Source of the DNA: Paenibacillus borealis | GTDB lineage: Bacteria; Bacillota; Bacilli; Paenibacillales; Paenibacillaceae | DNA: 64,000 bases | Direction of reading: 5' to 3' | Assembly (NCBI RefSeq): GCF_000758665.1 | Contig: NZ_CP009285.1 | Span: 7,192,001 to 7,256,000, forward strand | Shown here: positions 52,686 through 62,590 of the stretch, piece after piece | Layout: each line of letters starts with the position of its first letter | How positions within the stretch are numbered: position 1 is the stretch's first letter | Notes under the pieces: model-generated | The model's database searches: none | The model's input: the letters and a program-made list of their open reading frames with translations, nothing else | Told to the model about the DNA's origin: nothing | Translations under genes and position numbers: made by a program

Positions 52686-53351
52686 TCATTCTCCTTTTCC
52701 TCTTTGCGGGAGGCCGGTAGTTAGGACAGTCGTAAGCTTTTTCCAGATTTCCTGATCCTGTTGTACGTTCTTCCACTTCATAAAATGCGGCTCCATGACC
52801 TCTCCCCAATGCTCCGGCCGGAGATTCGTTGTGAGCTTTCCGGCATAAGGTGCTGGCTCCACAGTTGCGGGCAGCTCGGAGTAAAAGAACAGCACGTTCT
52901 CATGAAGACCGATGATCCCGTATTTGTCACCGTCTCCCGGGCGTTCCTCCTGATATTGGTAATGGTAGTAGACATAGCTTGAGACCTGCTCCGGCTTAAG
53001 TACTGCCAGTCTGCCATAGGGTGTCCCCGGAACCTGATTGCGCTCCCAATGTTGGCCGGATACCGGCTGCTGATAATGAAAAATGTCCATCATCGGCACC
53101 CACAGCCGCGGATATTCCCCACCGGGCCAGACCTTGAGGATATCCACTGCTCCGGGAAACAGCTGCTCCGGCTCAACCCCCTGGCCGCTGCATTCGTAAT
53201 ACAAAAACAGCCCCTGGCCGTCTTGAAAGATGCTTAGGCAAGAAACGCCCAGCCAGTCCATATGTTCATTAAGCAATTCCATTTGTGAGTCCAAAAAAGC
53301 AGCCAGGTCGCAGCCCTCTCTGCATTCGGCTCTATATAAACATCGCTGCAT
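52686..53351 (-). CDS. Possible mutarotase-like (dimeric alpha+beta barrel) protein
   Basis: 221 residues with no confident family. The first half (EGCDLAAFLDSQMELLNEHMD ... LSIFQDGQGLFLYYEC, split) follows the RhaM-type mutarotase pattern of helix then SIF strand then LF-Y-E strand, and the second half (YGIIGLHENVLFFYSE) looks like a second copy, so it may be a tandem ferredoxin-like barrel. A role in sugar anomer interconversion is inferred from context only. ATG 53351 follows GGAGGGG. First gene of the operon with GH2 and GH94, to which its stop is coupled. Confidence 0.5.
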   Translation of the reverse strand: MQRCLYRAECREGCDLAAFLDSQMELLNEHMDWLGVSCLSIFQDGQGLFLYYECSGQGVEPEQLFPGAVDILKVWPGGEYPRLWVPMMDIFHYQQPVSGQHWERNQVPGTPYGRLAVLKPEQVSSYVYYHYQYQEERPGDGDKYGIIGLHENVLFFYSELPATVEPAPYAGKLTTNLRPEHWGEVMEPHFMKWKNVQQDQEIWKKLTTVLTTGLPQRGKGE

Positions 53352-53413
53352 ATTTCCCCTCCAACCGTATGTCATCTTCCTCTTAAGATTAACGCATCCG
53401 GCTGGCCTGTTCC

Positions 53414-53449
53414 TTGACGATCATGCCTTTCTTTAGCATAATAGCGACA
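53414..53449 (+). promoter_or_regulatory. Promoter placing transcription start at the AraC gene ATG
   Basis: TTGACG (53414-53419), 17-base spacer, CATAAT (53437-53442). Seven bases beyond the -10 is the A of ATG 53449. No ribosome site precedes this ATG, so a leaderless mRNA is predicted. Confidence 0.6.
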
Positions 53450-54315
53450 TGACAAATAAACTCTATGCACGGGATTTAGGACTCGAGCCCGGCTTCACTT
53501 TCCGCATTCAGAAATGCCCGCTGACCCAGGATTATTATGTTCACTGCCATGATTTCTCGGAGCTGGTGGTCATCCTGGAGGGAAGCGCCATTCATATCAT
53601 CGAAGGAAGGGAGTATCCCGTATCGGCGGGGCAGGTGTTTTTTATCCATAGCGATATTTCCCACGGCTACAAAAATGTGCAGAATATTCAGTACATCAAT
53701 GTGATGTTCCATCCCGATCAGCTGCTGCAGCTGCCTGAACTGAAGCTCCTGCCGGGGTTTCAGGCACTGTTCTATCTGGAGCCGTTCTTCCGCAAGGAGA
53801 TGTATTTCAAAGGCATGCTCTCCCTGCAGCCCGCACAGCTGGAAGAGGCTACTCTTCTGCTGGACCGGATTCTGGAGGAATATGACCGGCAGTCTGACGG
53901 CTACCGGCTGATGATCCGTACCTATTTCACCGCGCTTGTCGGCACACTCTCACGATATTACCGGCAGAATGGCGGCGGAACGGAGAACAGGGCGCTGCAG
54001 ATCGGTGAGGCGGTTACCTATATTGAAGAGCATTTCCTGCAGCCCGTTTCACTGCAGAGCCTCGCAGATCTGGCTTATATGTCGAAACGCCAGTTCCTCC
54101 GCGTGTTCACCCGGAATTATCATACGACGCCCATGGATTATGTCATCCGCAAGCGGCTGGAATACTCCTGCACGCTGCTGCGCAATGCCGGATTGTCAAT
54201 CTCTCAGGTGGCCATGGACAGCGGATTCCGGGATCATAATTACTATTCCAGACAATTCAAAAAAGTGTTCCTGTGCACGCCCTCCGAGTACCGGATGCAT
54301 AAGGCCGGAATATAG
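53449..54315 (+). CDS. AraC-family regulator with cupin sensor domain
   Basis: 288 residues. The N-terminal cupin-like sugar-binding domain has CHDFSELVVILEGSAIHIIEG and the metal/effector loop AGQVFFIHSDISHGY. The C-terminal AraC double HTH has LQSLADLAYMSKRQFLRVFTRNYHTTPMDYV (split) and ISQVAMDSGFRDHNYYSRQFKKVFLCTPSEY (split). RhaS/MsmR-type local activator of the divergent GH2/GH94 operon is the natural role. Start ATG 53449 lacks a Shine-Dalgarno sequence but lies exactly at a predicted transcription start. Confidence 0.9.
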   Translation: MTNKLYARDLGLEPGFTFRIQKCPLTQDYYVHCHDFSELVVILEGSAIHIIEGREYPVSAGQVFFIHSDISHGYKNVQNIQYINVMFHPDQLLQLPELKLLPGFQALFYLEPFFRKEMYFKGMLSLQPAQLEEATLLLDRILEEYDRQSDGYRLMIRTYFTALVGTLSRYYRQNGGGTENRALQIGEAVTYIEEHFLQPVSLQSLADLAYMSKRQFLRVFTRNYHTTPMDYVIRKRLEYSCTLLRNAGLSISQVAMDSGFRDHNYYSRQFKKVFLCTPSEYRMHKAGI

Positions 54316-54328
54316 CGGCAGACAAGCA

Positions 54329-54344
54329 GAAAACTGCAGTTTTC
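54329..54344. terminator. Palindromic terminator after the AraC gene
   Basis: Perfect palindrome GAAAACTGCAGTTTTC, 14 bases beyond the AraC stop, T-rich on both strands. It touches the stop of the next small minus-strand gene. Confidence 0.5.
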
Positions 54345-54540
54345 AATTTCGGCAGTAGCTGTATAAGGCGAACAGCCCCACACCCTGCGGCCATTCCCCA
54401 TTGTCCATAGAGATAATGCCGATGGGTGCGGTCTCCTGAATGGAGCCTTTCATATCCTTCATCCGCTCAATCACGCGGGCGATATGGCCGGAATGCCGTC
54501 CATTAACAAGAATCTTGCTAATCGCTTTCACTTCTGGCAT
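54343..54540 (-). CDS. Small protein of unknown function
   Basis: 65 residues, soluble, with a positively charged helix (GRHSGHIARVIERMKDMKG) and a C-terminal strand pair (IGIISMDNGEWPQGVGLFALYSY). Composition and codon use are protein-like, but there is no good ribosome site and no recognised family. Convergent with the AraC gene. Could be a degraded or non-coding frame. Confidence 0.4.
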   Translation of the reverse strand: MPEVKAISKILVNGRHSGHIARVIERMKDMKGSIQETAPIGIISMDNGEWPQGVGLFALYSYCRN

Positions 54541-54763
54541 TGTTCATAATGGAGCTGTATCCATAATTAGGAGGAGCACACGCTCACGTTCAAAATCTAT
54601 ATAGATGGAACCTATTAATTTAATAATGGGAGAAGTGACTTAGAGGAATCCGCAATCAGACAACGGGCCGAGGTCCAAATCTTTCGCGGATTCAGATATA
54701 AATCCCAAATTATAAATTTCCAGTTCAATCTATATAGTGAGAAATCAGGGAGGCTAACAAGGA

Positions 54764-55564
54764 ATGAAAATCAAGTTTGATCTTTTTCCGGGCGGTGTCA
54801 CTAAAGCGCTAACATTAAGCTGGGATGATGGAAGAATCCACGACAGGCGGCTTGTGGAGATTCATAACCGGCACGGGCTGAAGGGCTCCTTCCATTTGAA
54901 TTCAGGGTTCTTCGGCAATGAGGGCTACATCACTGGCGAAGAAGTGGCTTCCCTCTATAAGGGGCATGAGATTTCAGCACATACGAGCACTCATCCTTTT
55001 CTCTCCATGACCCCGCGTGAGGGTATTGCCGAAGAGATTCTGCAAGACCGCAGACATCTGGAAGCACTCGCCGGCTATCCTGTAAGGGGCATGTCCTATC
55101 CGTTCGGTGACTACAACGATCAGGTACTGAGCGTTCTGCCGGCGCTGGGAATTGAGTATTCCCGGACCGTAAAATCGCACGGCACGTTCACTCTGCCGGA
55201 TAACCTGCTGGCTTGGCATCCGACCTGCCATCACCGCGACATGCTGGCACTGGGCAAGCAGTTCCTGGAGGAGCAGCCCCGTTTCTCCCATATGCAGCTG
55301 CTATATGTATGGGGACACAGCTATGAATTCAACGACAACAATAACTGGGAGGAGCTTGAGCAGTTCGCCGCCATGATGGGCGGCCATGAAGAGATCTGGT
55401 ATGCCACCAATATTGAGATCGCCGATTATCTGACCGCCGTAAAAGGACTGCGTTTCTCTGCTTCCCGGGAGATTGTCTATAATCCGGCGGCAGTCGATGT
55501 ATGGATCACCGTCGAGGACGAAGCCTGCCGGATATCCGCAGGGGCTACTGTGCGGTTGGGTTAG
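54764..55564 (+). CDS. Polysaccharide deacetylase family protein
   Basis: 266 residues of the NodB-homology fold, without signal peptide. The catalytic base/metal motif is LSWDDGRIHDRR, metal-binding HTSTHP, and the YPFGDYND segment; a His-containing C-terminal motif VWGHSYEFN is present. Members remove N- or O-acetyl groups from carbohydrate. The cytoplasmic form here suggests action on imported oligosaccharide, fitting the neighbouring GH2/GH94 locus. ATG 54764 follows GGGAGGCTAACAAGGA. Confidence 0.85.
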   Translation: MKIKFDLFPGGVTKALTLSWDDGRIHDRRLVEIHNRHGLKGSFHLNSGFFGNEGYITGEEVASLYKGHEISAHTSTHPFLSMTPREGIAEEILQDRRHLEALAGYPVRGMSYPFGDYNDQVLSVLPALGIEYSRTVKSHGTFTLPDNLLAWHPTCHHRDMLALGKQFLEEQPRFSHMQLLYVWGHSYEFNDNNNWEELEQFAAMMGGHEEIWYATNIEIADYLTAVKGLRFSASREIVYNPAAVDVWITVEDEACRISAGATVRLG

Positions 55565-55776
55565 GGGTTGCTGTTGAGTTGCTGTTGAGTTGTTGGGGAT
55601 TTTTGTTGGTTACTAGGCTCTGGTGAACTCCTTACGGCCATTCGGTTATGATCTCGATCTCGGTCACGGGTTATGGCCGTGGTCACGCTCGGGTACGAGT
55701 ACGAGTACGGGCACTGGTTATGGTCGTGGTCACGCTCGGGTACGAGCACGGGTACGTTCGGTCACCATTAGCAAAA

Positions 55777-55960
55777 AATGTTGTATAAATTGCAGCTTTG
55801 ATCCATTAATAGGTGGGTGTTTGAGTGGATTGTTGTACAAAATACAAGAATTGTCTCGTTAATCAGCTCAGCGGAGGCGAAATGCTGCATTTCGTACAAC
55901 AATTTTGGATTACAGCCGATTTAGGGAGAAGAATGTTGTATTTCGTGCAAGATTTTCAAT
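55777..55960. repeat. Degenerate tandem array C, about 51-bp period
   Basis: Four decayed units starting at about 55777, 55830, 55881 and 55932 (spacings 53, 51, 51). The best-conserved part is AATGTTGTATTTCGTACAA, itself partly palindromic. Units 3 and 4 also share GGGAGAAGAATG-like purine-rich starts. Confidence 0.65.
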
Positions 55961-56018
55961 AGTAAGACATGTTTGAAAGCTTTCCGCAGCAAAGCCCGCT
56001 ATTTACAGCATCAGTTGC

Positions 56019-56132
56019 CACAGCCACAGCCACAGTCACAGTCACAGTCACAGTCACAGTCACAGTCTCAGTCTCAGTCTCAGTCTCAGTCTCAGTCTCA
56101 GTCTCAGTCTCAGTCTCAGTCTCAGTCACAGG
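56019..56132. repeat. Hexanucleotide microsatellite
   Basis: Nineteen consecutive six-base units: two CACAGC, six CACAGT, ten CTCAGT and one CACAGG, 114 bp without interruption. All frames over it are open on both strands (giving QS, SV, TE and similar dipeptides), which explains the spurious ORFs here. Confidence 0.97.
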
Positions 56133-56396
56133 AAGTCTACCATACACATTGGTTTGATTTAGCTTAGTCTAAAATTAATATCTATTTTCAATTTATATGG
56201 TTGGAGTATTATTAATTAATAATTTCAGCTTAGATAATTGGAGCGCTGTTACATCATTCAGCCAGAAACTCGAGTTGCTAGCCTGTTTGGACTGAATCAG
56301 ATACTGATACTGATGCTGGTTTGCGCTTAAATTTCCGCTGGCGAGCTATTCTTTTACTTGTGTGCCCTTTATCCCCTTCTTTCCATGAGCACAATA

Positions 56397-56441
56397 AAAC
56401 CCGATTCCGCCGCAGCCTGGATGGCTGGTGGAATCGGGTTT
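56397..56441. terminator. Bidirectional terminator in the repeat-rich gap
   Basis: AAACCCGATTCC / GGAATCGGGTTT stem of 12 bp, followed by TTG on the plus strand and ATTGTG on the minus strand. Confidence 0.75.
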
Positions 56442-56473
56442 TTGTTAATGTATAAGGCGCTTAGGCACTGAAG

Positions 56474-56830
56474 GTCTGCAGTGATGGCATTTATCGCGGC
56501 TGGTGACGTAGCCTGATTCACGGAGCGTGCTTGACAGTGCAGATACTTATCGCTGGCCGTAGCGCCTTGAACACGGCGAGCGCTTAGATCGGTTCGCGGT
56601 TGCCAGCAGCAAAGGCCAAATTAGCGGTGCTTGTCAGCGATGGTACTTATGGCTGCCGATCGTAGCACCTTGAACACGGCGGGTGACTTAGACGGGTTCG
56701 CGGCTGCGAGCAGCAAAGGCCAAATTAGCGGAGTGTCAGCGATGGTACTTATGGCTGTCGATCGTAGCCCCTTGAACACGGCGGATGACTGTATGGTACT
56801 TAAGGCGGTAACAGCAGCTTGAATGAGGCG
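56474..56830. repeat. Decayed tandem repeat with 101-bp period
   Basis: Recognisable starts at 56533, 56634 and 56735, exactly 101 bases apart (GTCAGCGATGGTACTTATGG in the two best copies), with truncated copies at about 56474 and 56785. Shared blocks include CTTGAACACGGCG and CAGCAAAGGCCAAATTAGCG. Confidence 0.8.
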
Positions 56831-56870
56831 GATGAGATGGATGAATTAAGGCAGCCGGACGGCAAGGCTG

Positions 56871-57932
56871 CTACTGCCATCCTCCGGCGGCAGCATCGAT
56901 ATTGTCCTGCCGGGCGATCCACGTCAGGCAGGCCGCCCGGAGCAGCGCTTCGGTCCGCTGGGCCGCGCTGCAGAAGATCCCGCTCATGCCGATCTGATAC
57001 AGATCGGCCAGCGCGTACGCCGCCGGTGCCCCCGCGGCGAGCACGGCCGCCGCCGGCTTCACCCGGCGCACGGCGGCTAACACCTCAGCCGCCGCCTTGG
57101 CGAAGCCTTCGGCGGCGCTCTCCTCCGGCGCGGCTTCGCCGGCCGCGCCGTCCAGCACCAGGAAATCGGCGATGCGCGCGATTTCCCCCGCGGCAGCGCG
57201 CCCCACATCGGGGAGCAGAAGCGCCCCGATGCGGCACGCTGCCGCGTAAGCGTGGCCGAGGGTCTGCTCGGCCACGCCCTCAATGAATTCGCGCTGTGCC
57301 GCGAATTCGGCTGCGCTGGCGGGATACGGCGCCAGCAGGTCGATGCGGCTGTCGCCGCCCAGCCGCTGGCTCTCCGCCACCGCGGCGAACAGCGCTTCAA
57401 GCTGCGCGTCCTGCAGCGCGGCCAGTCTGGCCGGGCGCTCAGCCAGCTCCGGCGTATAGGGCAGAGCTACCGCGGCCCAAACGCCGTCCGCCGACTCCAT
57501 GAGCGCGCCAGCGGCAGCCCGCAGCCGGTAATAAATCCGCTGCAGGATACGCTCCGCCTGCCCCTCATCCGCGCAGGATAGCCAGCCCGAATAGAGTGCG
57601 GCAAGCTCCGGCTCCAGCAGCCATTCCTCGCCGCGGATCAGACAGGGACCCGCAGGGTAAGTACCGGGCTCCTCACGATGAACGGACCGGTCGCCCAATC
57701 CGTCGCGCAGCACCAGAAAAGCCGAACGTTCCCCCGGACGGCGGAGATAGGTCCGGCTCATGTTCCCACTACTCTTACGCCGCTCCCCGTCGGTAAGAAA
57801 TTCCGCCGCAGCGGAAGCTACAGATGCAGACTGGCTCATCTCCATGCCAATCGTCCGGTCGCCGGCATTATACTTGAACGGGCGCTCCTCATTATTTTGA
57901 TTATAATCCTGCTGGCGTTCACCCTTCATCAT
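56871..57932 (-). CDS. Degenerate PEP-utilising-enzyme-like protein
   Basis: 353 residues, very Ala-rich, high GC (about 57000-57500). The order of motifs follows the C-terminal TIM barrel of PPDK/PEP-synthase: RLAALQDAQLEALFAAV, IDLLAPYPASAAEF, RIGALLLPDVGRAAAGEIARIADFLVLDG (like the GTMIE-PRAAL-ADEIA-ADF pattern) and LYQIGMSGIFCSAAQRTEALLRAA. The catalytic TND and Cys-Gly-Glu motifs are absent. The N-terminal 60 residues are low-complexity. It may be a non-catalytic relative; homology is only suggestive. ATG 57932 has AAGGTGG at five bases. Confidence 0.5.
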   Translation of the reverse strand: MMKGERQQDYNQNNEERPFKYNAGDRTIGMEMSQSASVASAAAEFLTDGERRKSSGNMSRTYLRRPGERSAFLVLRDGLGDRSVHREEPGTYPAGPCLIRGEEWLLEPELAALYSGWLSCADEGQAERILQRIYYRLRAAAGALMESADGVWAAVALPYTPELAERPARLAALQDAQLEALFAAVAESQRLGGDSRIDLLAPYPASAAEFAAQREFIEGVAEQTLGHAYAAACRIGALLLPDVGRAAAGEIARIADFLVLDGAAGEAAPEESAAEGFAKAAAEVLAAVRRVKPAAAVLAAGAPAAYALADLYQIGMSGIFCSAAQRTEALLRAACLTWIARQDNIDAAAGGWQ

Positions 57933-58107
57933 CGCACCCACCTTTTTAACTTTGGATTACAGCCGGTGTTGCTCTTCTAAAGGCGATGCCACCGGCATTT
58001 TACGATGCTTCAATCTATAGATACTGGCAAAGGACCTAAAATATGCAAACGGTATCAAATCTACGTTGATTTCACTGGCTCCATTCCCGGAGATGAAAGC
58101 TGAAATT

Positions 58108-58154
58108 AAAAAAACCACTGCAATACGCAGAATAATCCGCGTAATACAATGGTT
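58108..58154 (-). terminator. Terminator after the sulfhydrylase gene
   Basis: Minus-strand stem (AACCATTGTATTACGC paired to GCGTATTGCAGTGGTT, split by a 10-base loop) followed by TTTTTTT. Confidence 0.85.
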
Positions 58155-58221
58155 TATAAGCGGCAACTGCACAAGTATCGCCTTTACAACGATAACCTGC
58201 GGCGCAGCCTGCTTACCGCAG

Positions 58222-59825
<1,604 letters not shown>

Positions 59826-60503
59826 TTAGTAACTGCTCTGGCTTTGTTCGCCTTTGGCAATGGCTACGCCGCCGCTTGTTCCAATCCGTGTAGCGCCTGC
59901 ACCAACCATAACGAGCGCATCTTCCGCACTGCGCACACCGCCGGATGCCTTAACGCCGATAGTTGGCCCAACTGTTGCCCGCATGAGTGCGATATCCTCC
60001 TTCGTTGCACCACCTGTTGAGAATCCGGTCGAAGTCTTCACGAAATCCGCTCCCGCCTCTACAGCAAGCTTGCAGGCGCGAACCTTCTCTTCATCGGTCA
60101 ACAGGCATGTCTCAATGATTACTTTGGTCAGCGCTTTACCACGGGCAGCATCAACCACTGCGGCGATATCACGTTTCACCAGCTCATCATTGCCGTCTTT
60201 CAGTGCGCCGATATTGATAACCATATCTACTTCGCCGGCACCGTTAGCAATCGCATCGGTGGTTTCAAAGGCCTTGGTTTCCGGTGTGGACGATCCCAGC
60301 GGGAACCCGATGACTGTACATACTTTAACTTCGGGAGTATCCTTCAGCACTGCATAAGCCGTGGACACCCAGGCCGGGTTCACACAGACAGAAGCGAATT
60401 TGTATGCTTTGGCTTCCTCAGCCAGCTTGATAATATCGTCTTTACGGGCATCCGCCTTAAGCAGCGTATGATCAATAATCCCGGATATTGTAGTTTCACT
60501 CAT
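59826..60503 (-). CDS. deoC: Deoxyribose-phosphate aldolase
   Basis: 225 residues, normal length. [46 protein letters not shown] and the Schiff-base Lys in [16 protein letters not shown] identify DeoC. It cleaves deoxyribose 5-phosphate to acetaldehyde and glyceraldehyde 3-phosphate in nucleoside salvage. ATG 60503 has GGAGGAATTAATA; the frame from 60542 lacks a ribosome site. No deoR or nucleoside gene is next to it. Confidence 0.96.
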   Translation of the reverse strand: MSETTISGIIDHTLLKADARKDDIIKLAEEAKAYKFASVCVNPAWVSTAYAVLKDTPEVKVCTVIGFPLGSSTPETKAFETTDAIANGAGEVDMVINIGALKDGNDELVKRDIAAVVDAARGKALTKVIIETCLLTDEEKVRACKLAVEAGADFVKTSTGFSTGGATKEDIALMRATVGPTIGVKASGGVRSAEDALVMVGAGATRIGTSGGVAIAKGEQSQSSY

Positions 60504-60630
60504 TATTAATTCCTCCATGTAATCGGTAGTAGATGTTCGCATTCCTTGTAATCATACCAATAGTCGAACACTTTGGAAAGCCGGAGGGCAAACACCTGCT
60601 ATTACGCCCGATTAACACTTGAAGCGACGC

Positions 60631-62388
60631 TTATACCTTCACCTGCCGGATAGCTTCCCTCAAGTCGCCCGTGTTCGCGCTGATCATCATCGAAGCCTCG
60701 TACACTTCTTTGATCTTCTCCAGTTGAAGACCGGTCAGCTCACGGATCTGCCTTGTCTGCTCCGAGACCCCTCCGGCAATCGAAGCCATGCTGCCCACAG
60801 TTGCAGCAACCTCCTCCGAGCCTGCAGACAGCTGCTCTGCCGTCGCAGACATATCGACGATCTGTCCGGCCACCTCACGAAAAGCGGAAGAGGCTTCCAG
60901 CAGCGCAGCTTCTGCTTCGGCAGTCATCCGCACACCTTCACTGACTTCATGGGAGGCGTCCGTCATTTGCGTGCCAATGCTGGCCGAGGCATTGCCGATG
61001 TGAATCAGTAAATCGGCGACCCGCTCGACCGAAGCTGCGGAGCCCTCCGCCAGCTTGCGTACTTCACCGGCTACGACAGTGAAGCCTCTCCCGTGTTCTC
61101 CGGCGCGCGCCGCCTCAATCGAGGCATTCAGCGCAAGCAGCTTCGTCTGATCGGCGAACTGCCTGATCGAAGCCAGCGCCCCTTCGATTTCATTCGCATA
61201 GCCTTGCAGCAGCAGCACGATATCCAGAGTATGGCCGGTGGATACGGAGATCGACTTCATCTGCTGATTTGTGTGGTTCATGGCGGTCTGGGAAGACTCC
61301 ACGATATCAAGTGCTTTAAGTGCGAATTCCGAGACGGCGGCGGAAGCTGCCGAAATACGCGAAATGCCCAGCGCCATCTCATCCATTGCCATAGCGCTGC
61401 TCTGCGCCCCTTCAGTCTGCGAATGGGCACCGGCATAGATGTCGCCTATTCTTCCGTTGACGGCCTCACTCATCTTCAGTACATCATCGGCATTCCTGGC
61501 GAATGTCTCGGAGGAGCCGTAGAGAGAATCGGATGCCGTGGACACACCAGACACCATTCCTCTTACTCTTGTATTCAAATCACCTGACATCTGAAGCATG
61601 GCCTGATAAGCCTTTCCAATCTCATCACGGGATTTGACCGGACGGGCATTCAGAATCCGGGCTGCTTCAGCCAAGTCGCCTCCGGCCATGGTTCCCGCAC
61701 TCTCCGTAATAATCCCCAGAGGACGCAAAGACCGGGATACAAACCAGCCCAGGACTGCCAGTGCAGCCAAGGATAAGGCTAGAATAATACTATAGAGCGG
61801 CAGACTTTGCCTCAGGACATCACGGGTCAGGGTGCTAAGGACCGCGACATCGGTGTCAATGCCCAGCGCCCCGATCAGAACGCCGTCAGCAGCCTTCACA
61901 GGTACAAATGCCGAGATATAATCCCCATATTCAGGATTCATGATCAGCGGCGTACTGGCATTCTCTCCGGCAAGGACCGCTTCAACTGCAGCAGCCGGCA
62001 TATCCGTAGCTTCATTGATCTGCGAAGCCAGCGGGTCCCCCTCCGGTCTGCCGTCAATCATCAGCTGCGGCTGATTAGCTTCATCGATCCTGACAAAGTA
62101 TACATAACGCGCACCGATCGATTTCCGGAACTGATCCAATTCATTGCGGAGCGACCAATACAGGTCCGACTCCTGCGGATCGGCCAGGAACTCACTGTAA
62201 CGGCCCGTATCCATCTGCGTAACATAATGGCTGGCAATACTCATGTTGTAACTGCTGATCGTCCCTTTCACCGCTGATCCGGTGTTCACCCACTGAATAG
62301 CGATGTTCCCTGCCGTGATGCATAGAATCACTACGGTCATGACACAGAGAATACGGGCAATAAGTCTTGTTCGGATAAAAGAAAACAT
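60631..62388 (-). CDS. Methyl-accepting chemotaxis protein
   Basis: 585 residues: TM1 (about 10-30), an extracellular Cache-like sensor of about 165 residues ([27 protein letters not shown]), TM2 ([19 protein letters not shown]), HAMP (with [13 protein letters not shown]), and a cytoplasmic signalling helix bundle with the hairpin tip [38 protein letters not shown] (split here). It signals to CheA through CheW, which are not in this window. ATG 62388 follows AAAGGGA. Ligand unknown. Confidence 0.93.
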   Translation of the reverse strand: MFSFIRTRLIARILCVMTVVILCITAGNIAIQWVNTGSAVKGTISSYNMSIASHYVTQMDTGRYSEFLADPQESDLYWSLRNELDQFRKSIGARYVYFVRIDEANQPQLMIDGRPEGDPLASQINEATDMPAAAVEAVLAGENASTPLIMNPEYGDYISAFVPVKAADGVLIGALGIDTDVAVLSTLTRDVLRQSLPLYSIILALSLAALAVLGWFVSRSLRPLGIITESAGTMAGGDLAEAARILNARPVKSRDEIGKAYQAMLQMSGDLNTRVRGMVSGVSTASDSLYGSSETFARNADDVLKMSEAVNGRIGDIYAGAHSQTEGAQSSAMAMDEMALGISRISAASAAVSEFALKALDIVESSQTAMNHTNQQMKSISVSTGHTLDIVLLLQGYANEIEGALASIRQFADQTKLLALNASIEAARAGEHGRGFTVVAGEVRKLAEGSAASVERVADLLIHIGNASASIGTQMTDASHEVSEGVRMTAEAEAALLEASSAFREVAGQIVDMSATAEQLSAGSEEVAATVGSMASIAGGVSEQTRQIRELTGLQLEKIKEVYEASMMISANTGDLREAIRQVKV

Positions 62389-62523
62389 GTAGGCATTCCC
62401 TTTCGCGCACGGCAATTGCGTTAATAAAGTAGGGTCATCCCTGAAAATGCAATGACAAATGTCCCTCTACCGGAAAATTTCGACAAATTTTTCGAAAATC
62501 CTTTTTCCTGCCGCAAAAGATAG

Positions 62524-62575
62524 TAGAAAAAAAGAGGCTGCCTCTGAAGCATAAATTGCTCCAAAGACAGCCTCT
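62524..62575 (-). terminator. Terminator after the SulP gene
   Basis: Minus-strand stem beginning GAGGCTGTCTTTGG and ending GCAGCCTC, followed by TTTTTTT. Confidence 0.87.
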
Positions 62576-62590
62576 CATCAGCTGTATTAA

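Larger units (their letters stand above)
55565..56870. other. 1.3-kb gene-free, repeat-rich interval
   Basis: No credible coding sequence. From left to right: two copies of a 47-bp imperfect repeat (GGTCACGCTCGGGTACGAG at 55681 and 55728), array C (55777-55960), a hexanucleotide run (56019-56132), an AT-rich stretch, a bidirectional terminator (56397-56441), and a decayed 101-bp-period repeat (56474-56830). Confidence 0.8.

Noticed and set aside
55956..56167. Open frames giving poly-QS, poly-SV or poly-TE
   Set aside because: They come from the hexanucleotide repeat, are open on both strands in several frames, and have no ribosome site.
60631..62388. Chemoreceptor as partner of the CheR-like enzyme at 2384-3253
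   Set aside because: About 57 kb apart with no other chemotaxis genes; the adjacent kinases are better partners.
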